This document shows, piece by piece, positions 34,437-39,464 of a stretch of DNA of 39,464 nucleotides. Each line of letters begins with the position of its first letter. Position 1 is the first letter of the stretch. Below the pieces are notes generated by a model. That model was not told where the DNA came from and made no database searches. It was given only the letters and a program-made list of their open reading frames with translations. The position numbers were made by a program, and so were the translations under genes. The stretch is from Aureobasidium sp. EXF-3400 (taxonomy: Eukaryota; Ascomycota; Dothideomycetes; Dothideales; Saccotheciaceae): positions 1 through 39,464 of the forward strand of contig SWBL01000408.1 in NCBI GenBank assembly GCA_024195585.1. Direction: 5' to 3'.

Positions 34437-35566
34437 ATGGATAAAGACTTGCATTCGCGTATCAACATAACACCATCATTCCCTTTGGAGCTCCACTACA
34501 TCAAAGCACTATATCTGAACCATCAATACAAAGAGTGTGCGCGCAAATGCGAGGATCTGCTTGACCATCATCAGGTAACCTAACATCCATCAAACTGACA
34601 ACCACAAGTATCTCAATCTAACACAATCGATAGGATGAACCTGCACATGTCATCTTCCTCAACCTCTATGCTGCATTGTCTCACGAATGTCTTGCCAGAA
34701 TAATGCACATCTACTCTGTATGGAGACTACCCAAAATCTCTGCAGCAGAATCAGCCTACAACAAAGCACTGAAAGCATGCTCAGATGCACAAGACGAGCT
34801 TGATGCAAGCTCAACACTGTCCACACCAGGTCTTGTTCTGGACACCGTCATGCCTAAGCTTGGAGGAGCTCATGCGCGCAAGAGAAACAACAAACCATCC
34901 CTTGCTCATCTCGGTCTAGGACTGGAGCAGTCTCATACCAACTCCAGCAAACGCGCCGAGCGTATCAATTTCAGCTGGCCACGCACTTTCACCCCCTTGT
35001 CCTGCGCAACAGTCAAGGCTATCCAGTACAGCGTGTGTCAAGACATGATGACACCTCTTGAAGACCCCTTTACAGTCTCTCCATCCGAGTCATCAAGTGG
35101 TGCAACATCTGCTCAGGACACGCCAATCAAGACAGAGAATCTCAGCGCAAACAACAGCAAAGACTCATTCGAGTCACCCCATCCTCCGTCCCCAACGCCC
35201 TCCTACAAATCTGCCCAGCCCTCTGCTTCGCGTGCTCAGGCAGCTTACTTGACCCATCTCGCTGCCCTCCACGCACAAATCAGCACCCATCTCCACCAGC
35301 TACTCGACTTGAAGCAGTCCACTACCACAGAACAAGAAGAGCGTGTTCGTCGTCAAAGCGGATCTATCTCCTCCACCAGCAACACTAAAACCAACACCAG
35401 ACTACCTCAATCTCGCAGTTTCTGGAGCTTCAAAGACGCAGAGGCAGAAAAGCAGGAAAAGCTGACTCGGATCGAGGAAGGTAGAGCTAGAGGCTGGAAG
35501 TCGGAGAGATTCGAGCCAAAGAGATACGAGGAGTTGGCTGAGAACGCACTTGCCGAGTTGGAGTAA
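34437..35566 (+). CDS. Helical (TPR-like) hypothetical protein
   Basis: Two exons, 34437-34574 and 34634-35566, with a 59-nt intron carrying a CTAACA branch site, encode 356 residues. The first 85 residues form helical pairs (LELHYIKALYLNHQYKECA, then FLNLYAALSHECLARIMH) resembling tetratricopeptide repeats. A Ser/Pro/Thr-rich segment (about 185-240) is probably disordered. The C-terminus is charged (about 310-356) with RIEEGRARGWKSERFEPKRYEEL, likely a coiled-coil helix. There is no signal peptide or membrane span. I do not recognise the family, although the arrangement suggests a fungal protein-interaction factor. In-frame splicing at both phase-0 ends supports the model. Confidence 0.82.
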
Positions 35567-36355
35567 GTCATGTCGTTGCAATCGAGTAAAATGATGGTCA
35601 GGGGTGTTGACATAAAGAATGGTCTCAAAGTTATGTACAATTTGCTCGCTCAACAGGTCAATGGTTTGACCGAAGTAATCAATTAGTGTTTCCAGCCCAC
35701 CACTTGATACAAACTTGCGTTTTTGAAAGATACCATCCACGACGAACACTTGAGAAAGATCGATTGACGAGCTCTATTTTGTAGCCCGCATCTCAGAGGT
35801 TTTCCTTTTGTCGTTGCCAGATGCATCGGATGAAGGTTCCCCGTAGAAGTATTCATTGAGCAACTCTTTGCTTGAGTATGGTTTGTCCCAGTTTCGGTAT
35901 CCGACATAGCTGTAATCACGTTTGAGGACACTAGTGCATGTCTACGACTGATATGTTGTTCAAGGATTTTTTCGAGTGCGAATTACATAAGCCTTAGCTA
36001 ATCAGACTACGTGTGGTCGGCAGGTTTGTATTACCCATGGAGAGAAGCAGATTGCAAAGAGCTAAGACTTCTTGAAAGTGGGAGATGTTTCATGAGATCG
36101 TTTATTCCATCTCCCTCTCTCTAGATATATCTTGATCTTGAGAACGACCATGCATTATCACAGCAGACAGATCACTCCACTCTCTCACGTAGTTAAATGG
36201 TCAATGAAGAGTTAGAAAGGGAACGTCGTATGTTTTGGATTTGTAGCCCCTGAAAATGGTGTTTGGTCCAAGGCATAACGAGTGACTCGATGGGGGATAC
36301 AAGGCCAGCATCTTGACTTCGTCGCCATTTGGGTACTAACGCTCATCTCGCCCAC
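35567..36355. other. Convergent 3' spacer
   Basis: About 790 bases between two convergent genes. A 15-bp near-palindrome (36277-36291) lies just past the stop of the minus-strand gene. No gene is supported. Confidence 0.6.
36277..36291. repeat. 15-bp near-palindrome AACGAGTGACTCGAT
   Basis: One of five copies in the window; the others are at 18279-18293, 18333-18347, 38053-38067 and 38598-38612. The arms CGAGT / ACTCG are inverted around one central base. Its core TGACTC resembles a Gcn4/AP-1-type half, but whether any factor binds is unknown. Confidence 0.6.
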
Positions 36356-37009
36356 CTACGAGTCCTCGATCTTGACAATCTCGATTTTCTTCTCGGGCTC
36401 ATTTCCAGCTTCGTCGTCTTCATACTTTCTGCCTTCAGCCTCATGAACTGACGAGCCTTTCTTTGCACGGAGCTCCTCCAACGGCACAACTTTGCCATTT
36501 ACTACCCGAGTTTCATTAGCGACTCTGAGCAGACAACGACAATCATCACACTCACAGACCAGTTTTGTGTACTTCTTCGACATCCACATCTTCTTCTCAC
36601 TCTTCTCTCCAGACAGCTTCACACCGAAAGCCTTACCAAAGTCCTTCAACGTTTCGAAGTGACGTGGCTCATTGGGTGTGCTGCCTTGGAGTCTCTGACG
36701 CTTTGATTGGATCTCGGTGTATAGCTTTCGGTATGCACGACGGTGCTCGTTGGTGAAGTTGTCAGAATACGAGTCGAGTGGAAACGACCCATGGCGAGTG
36801 TACATGTCGTTAGTGGCGAGGATGAATTTTCTGGATGCGTTGTCGATCTCGGGCTTTACTGCTGCTTCTTCATGAGGCTCAGCGGTCTTGCGAAGAGCGG
36901 ATTTCTCTTTGAGTCGTTTCAGAGTGCGGACCATCTCGTTGTATTGTGCATCGTTGGTCATTGGAAGGTCCTCCTCGGCAGTTTTGTAATTCTTGCCTTT
37001 TTCGACCAT
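36356..37009 (-). CDS. Lys/Glu-rich hypothetical protein
   Basis: One exon, 217 residues, starting MVEKGKNYKTAEEDLPM after a CA-rich leader. It is highly charged and mostly helical. A cysteine cluster at about 149-157 (CECDDCRC) could hold a metal or be structural. The C-terminus is acidic then lysine-rich (PEKKIEIVKIEDS). There is no signal peptide, membrane span or family I know. Length, composition and an ATG in good context support a real gene. It is convergent with the helical hypothetical gene and divergent from the small gene at the right. Confidence 0.7.
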   Translation of the reverse strand: MVEKGKNYKTAEEDLPMTNDAQYNEMVRTLKRLKEKSALRKTAEPHEEAAVKPEIDNASRKFILATNDMYTRHGSFPLDSYSDNFTNEHRRAYRKLYTEIQSKRQRLQGSTPNEPRHFETLKDFGKAFGVKLSGEKSEKKMWMSKKYTKLVCECDDCRCLLRVANETRVVNGKVVPLEELRAKKGSSVHEAEGRKYEDDEAGNEPEKKIEIVKIEDS

Positions 37010-37922
37010 GGCGAGACAGTACCTTAAAGTGTATGGTGACTGTGGTGATGAGTTGATGTTGGATTGGTGACTGGTAGACGAAGGAAACTTTTATGTAGGC
37101 CGAGGAACGTGTCGTTTGCTGCGGATGTGAAAGACAAAAATGAACAAAGGAAGTGATAGAAAGCAGTGATCAGAATCTAAGTGAAGACTTGAATGAGGAG
37201 CTCACAGAGATGGTTCTCCCGACAGGACTAGAGAGGACCAATCTCTCTGGATGTGCCTCTTATATGAGTAATATTCTGCATTGCAGCAGCACCACTGATT
37301 GCTTTTGACTATTTTGCGGGAAGACGTGAGCAGAAGTGACGAGCCCTCAGCGGAGCATCTAAACTATCTGCTCTCTCGTATGAGTCTGGAAGATGACTAG
37401 GATGTAAAAATGCACAATGCTTTTGGGGACAGAAAGACGTCCATTGAGAGTCGATAATCTTTCGGCTCTCTGTGGTCACACATCCAAACTGAACATCTTT
37501 GTGCATTTCGATAGCTTTCATGTTGCCCATTGTTCAGTCGAGAGATATCTCAGATTCCAAAAAGCGGCGGGAAGTGAAAATTCAGAAGGAGCAGTGAAGG
37601 GAAGACCATAAAATTCAACCCGAGTGAGCGAGTGAAACTCTGAGGCGCATGTTTTCTTAGTCCAGTCCTGCCTTGGTCACCTTTGCTTCTTCGACTGAAT
37701 CACCACAAAAACTGGCTAGGTATGTTTACTTCCATCCGCTTCACTGCTCTCTTTCACTTTTCGGTCCATTTCACTCTTGATCATCACAGATGTAGCAAAC
37801 AAGTCGCTCTTCAACTTATAAAACCTCTGCCACTTCTTTCCAATACATCCTTTTTCCCGCGCCACCAAGAATTGATATCTGATATAGTGCATCTGTCGCA
37901 GCTCCAGTCACACAGCTGCACA
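37010..37922. other. Divergent spacer with one foldback element
   Basis: Upstream of the Lys/Glu-rich gene (minus) and of the small three-exon gene (plus). It contains element copy J (37402-37514). No gene is supported. Confidence 0.6.
37402..37514 (+). mobile_element. Foldback MITE-like element, copy J
   Basis: The left end is ATGTAAAAATGCACAATG and the right end is TTGTGCATTTCGATAG, 113 bp. The inner half-stems TTGAGAGTCG and GGCTCTCTGTGG are kept, and its right half closely matches copy A read on the other strand. Confidence 0.75.
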
Positions 37923-38000
37923 ATGGCTCCTCTCGATTCCAACTCGAACCGTTTCCCGTGGCCCCAATCACACCAACAACAGCGTCGGATTTCGTGGTGA
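37923..38000 (+). other. Upstream ORF or shifted 5' end of next gene
   Basis: An ATG in good context (CACAATGG) opens a 25-codon frame that ends at a TGA (37998-38000), 13 bases before the ATG of the next gene. Skipping one C of the CCCC at 37962-37965 would join it in frame to that gene without any stop. It may be a true upstream ORF or a 1-base insertion in the gene's first exon. Confidence 0.55.
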
Positions 38001-38013
38001 TCCCATTCGTTCG

Positions 38014-38565
38014 ATGGCAGCTGAGGTGGTCGGTCTTGCGTGAGTCCCAAGCAACGAGTGACTCGTTTCGAGCTACCTTTACAGTTGCTGACTAGTATAC
38101 AGTCTCAGCTTCCAGCAGACTGGCGATAGGTGGTATCTAAAACAGGTGCTGGATGCCATGGAACTTGAAATTCCTGAGCTCAGACAGAATGTTCTCCAGC
38201 CAGACTCGCACCTTCTGCAGTTCGTCAACAACATCGATGGATCACCAACCGAAGAAATGGCAGAGAAGGCTCTCGAGGATATCCAGGTAAGATCCCTTGA
38301 GACTGCAGGTACGGACTGTGGTTGACAATTGAGATAGTCGCTGTGGCCTAGCACCGCCAAAGACCTGACTCCCACTATGCTGTTGCAGATCCACCACTGC
38401 CTCCGGGCCAGCAAGATCGCCATCAGATACAGCCACCTTCGCTTGTTCTTGGTGCACTGTGCTTCCTCCATTGAAGAAGCCCAACAACCGCTCGATGACC
38501 CCAAAGCAAAGGAGATTGCTCTCGACACCGAAAAGTTCGTCTCCAAGGCACTGGAGCTTGAGTAG
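38014..38565 (+). CDS. Small helical hypothetical protein (5' end uncertain)
   Basis: Three exons, 38014-38039, 38103-38286 and 38338-38565 (introns of 63 and 51 nt), give 145 residues from the ATG at 38014. Both splices keep frame. The product is helical and amphipathic: AAEVVGLALSFQQTGDRW, then YLKQVLDAMELEIPEL, then LRLFLVHCASSIEEA. I do not recognise the family. The open frame continues upstream past 38014 to a 1-base shift in a CCCC run at 37962-37965. Without that shift the protein would start at 37923 and have about 175 residues. The first intron holds the 15-bp near-palindrome (38053-38067). Confidence 0.65.
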
Positions 38566-38972
38566 GATGGAACAGTGTGGCCTTTGGTCAACGACACAAC
38601 AAGTGACTCGATAGTGGGGGTTGAGGATAGTGCAGTCTACACAACGCGAACAGCCTCAGGCTCCATCACTTACCTCAATGTATAACACTCTAATAACTTC
38701 ATAAGTCCAATGAGATCCCGTTAACCACTATCTTGATACTTACATGTCTGTTGCTTGCTTCGTGTGTGGAAATAATCCCTCGTCTCGTCTTAGCCTTACA
38801 TCCACTCAATCATGAATATAGCCCTTGATCTGGTACGCGGCTCGGTACCTTACATGCTGTTCAGAATGAATCCTCCTGTCTGGTGGACCATCTAGTAGGA
38901 GGAACCATCGATCATCTGGAAATGTCCGTTCTCTCAGATAAGCGAGTCGTAAAGCAAGACATGACTTCTAGA
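38566..38972. other. 3' spacer, no gene seen
   Basis: 3' region of the small three-exon gene; a 15-bp near-palindrome is at 38598-38612. No gene is supported. Confidence 0.55.
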
Positions 38973-38997
38973 CCAATGATGGCGTAGCCATCATTGG
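38973..38997. repeat. Perfect hairpin, 11-bp stem, 3-base loop
   Basis: CCAATGATGGC (38973-38983) and GCCATCATTGG (38987-38997) are exact inverted copies around GTA. It overlaps by three bases the left arm of the large inverted repeat that follows. Confidence 0.85.
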
Positions 38998-39464
38998 CAC
39001 CTTTCGGTCCAACAACATACCCACATTGCCGGACATCATGCTAACGTCGTTGGCGCTGTAGGGATCTAGTTTTTGGTGGGTCGATAGATGGAAGGCGGAT
39101 GATTTTGGGGTAATGCTAATACTTGATGGGTTATTAAATTTGGTTTGAATGAGTATAACCATGGCGGACCATATGCATTGTATCGATGAACGGTTACATA
39201 TACAAAAGAAAAGGATCGAGTTTACTTGTCTAAAGTAAAGTACATAATGCCGTTGAACCATTCCAACGAAGAAAACTGATATAATAAACGCCGCATATTT
39301 ACACCACCAAACGCACCTTGCTCTCTGCTTCGTAAATATTGTTTTTAGGACGAAGAATCTGCCTTATCATCTATCGACCTCACCGAAAACTAGATCCCTA
39401 CAGCGCCAACGACGTTAGCATGATGTCCGGCAATGTGGGTATGTTGTTGGACCGAAAGGTGCCA
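38995..39464. mobile_element. Inverted-repeat element, 79-bp perfect arms, cut by window end
   Basis: The left arm 38995-39073 is the exact reverse complement of 39386-39464. Further inward the arms continue with substitutions and one indel for about 25 bases, then diverge, leaving a loop of roughly 270 bp without a coding frame. The right arm reaches the last base of the window, so it may extend further. This is the shape of a foldback or MITE-type DNA transposon. No transposase is present. Confidence 0.75.

Overview
The window is nuclear DNA of a filamentous ascomycete fungus (Pezizomycotina; Dothideomycetes is my best guess but not proven). The evidence is short GT-AG introns of about 49-134 nt, often with CTAAC-like branch sites, CA/CT-rich leaders before well-expressed genes, and proteins typical of this group: a tannase/feruloyl esterase, a secreted Rds1-type ferritin-like protein, a Tos1-type cell-wall protein and peroxin 13. 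There is no operon structure, no CRISPR array and no confident tRNA or rRNA.

Layout. 580-3358: a metallo-beta-lactamase-fold hydrolase, then adenylosuccinate synthetase. 4184-7066: a tannase-family esterase and an F-box-like protein. 8144-10629: a large Vcx1-type vacuolar Ca2+/H+ antiporter. 10630-14362: a 3.7-kb stretch with no convincing gene. 14363-17013: an Rds1-like secreted protein and a very small hydrophilic protein. 17014-18928: a repeat-rich spacer. 18929-23121: a 2EXR-like protein and the COMPASS subunit Sdc1 (divergent), then ribosomal protein uS15 (RPS13), convergent with Sdc1. 25287-29224: a Tos1-like cell-wall protein and Pex13. 29932-38565: SF3b subunit 1 (Hsh155), a helical hypothetical protein, a lysine-rich hypothetical protein and a small three-exon gene with a probable upstream frameshift. 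The last 470 bases hold a large inverted repeat cut by the window end.

The genes do not form one pathway. They are a usual fungal mix of housekeeping genes (ADE12, RPS13, HSH155, SDC1, PEX13, VCX1) and secreted or accessory genes (esterase, Rds1-like, Tos1-like).

The most distinctive content is non-coding. A family of short foldback elements of about 107-119 bp occurs in ten recognisable copies in five or six spacers. Its ends read CTATAAAAAgrCAC and GTGCATTTYTATAG, and a second inverted repeat (CCACAGAGAG / CTCTCWGTGG) sits inside. It looks like an undescribed MITE-like family. A separate element with 79-bp perfect inverted arms lies at the right edge next to an 11-bp-stem hairpin. A 15-bp near-palindrome (AACGAGTnACTCGnT) recurs five times.
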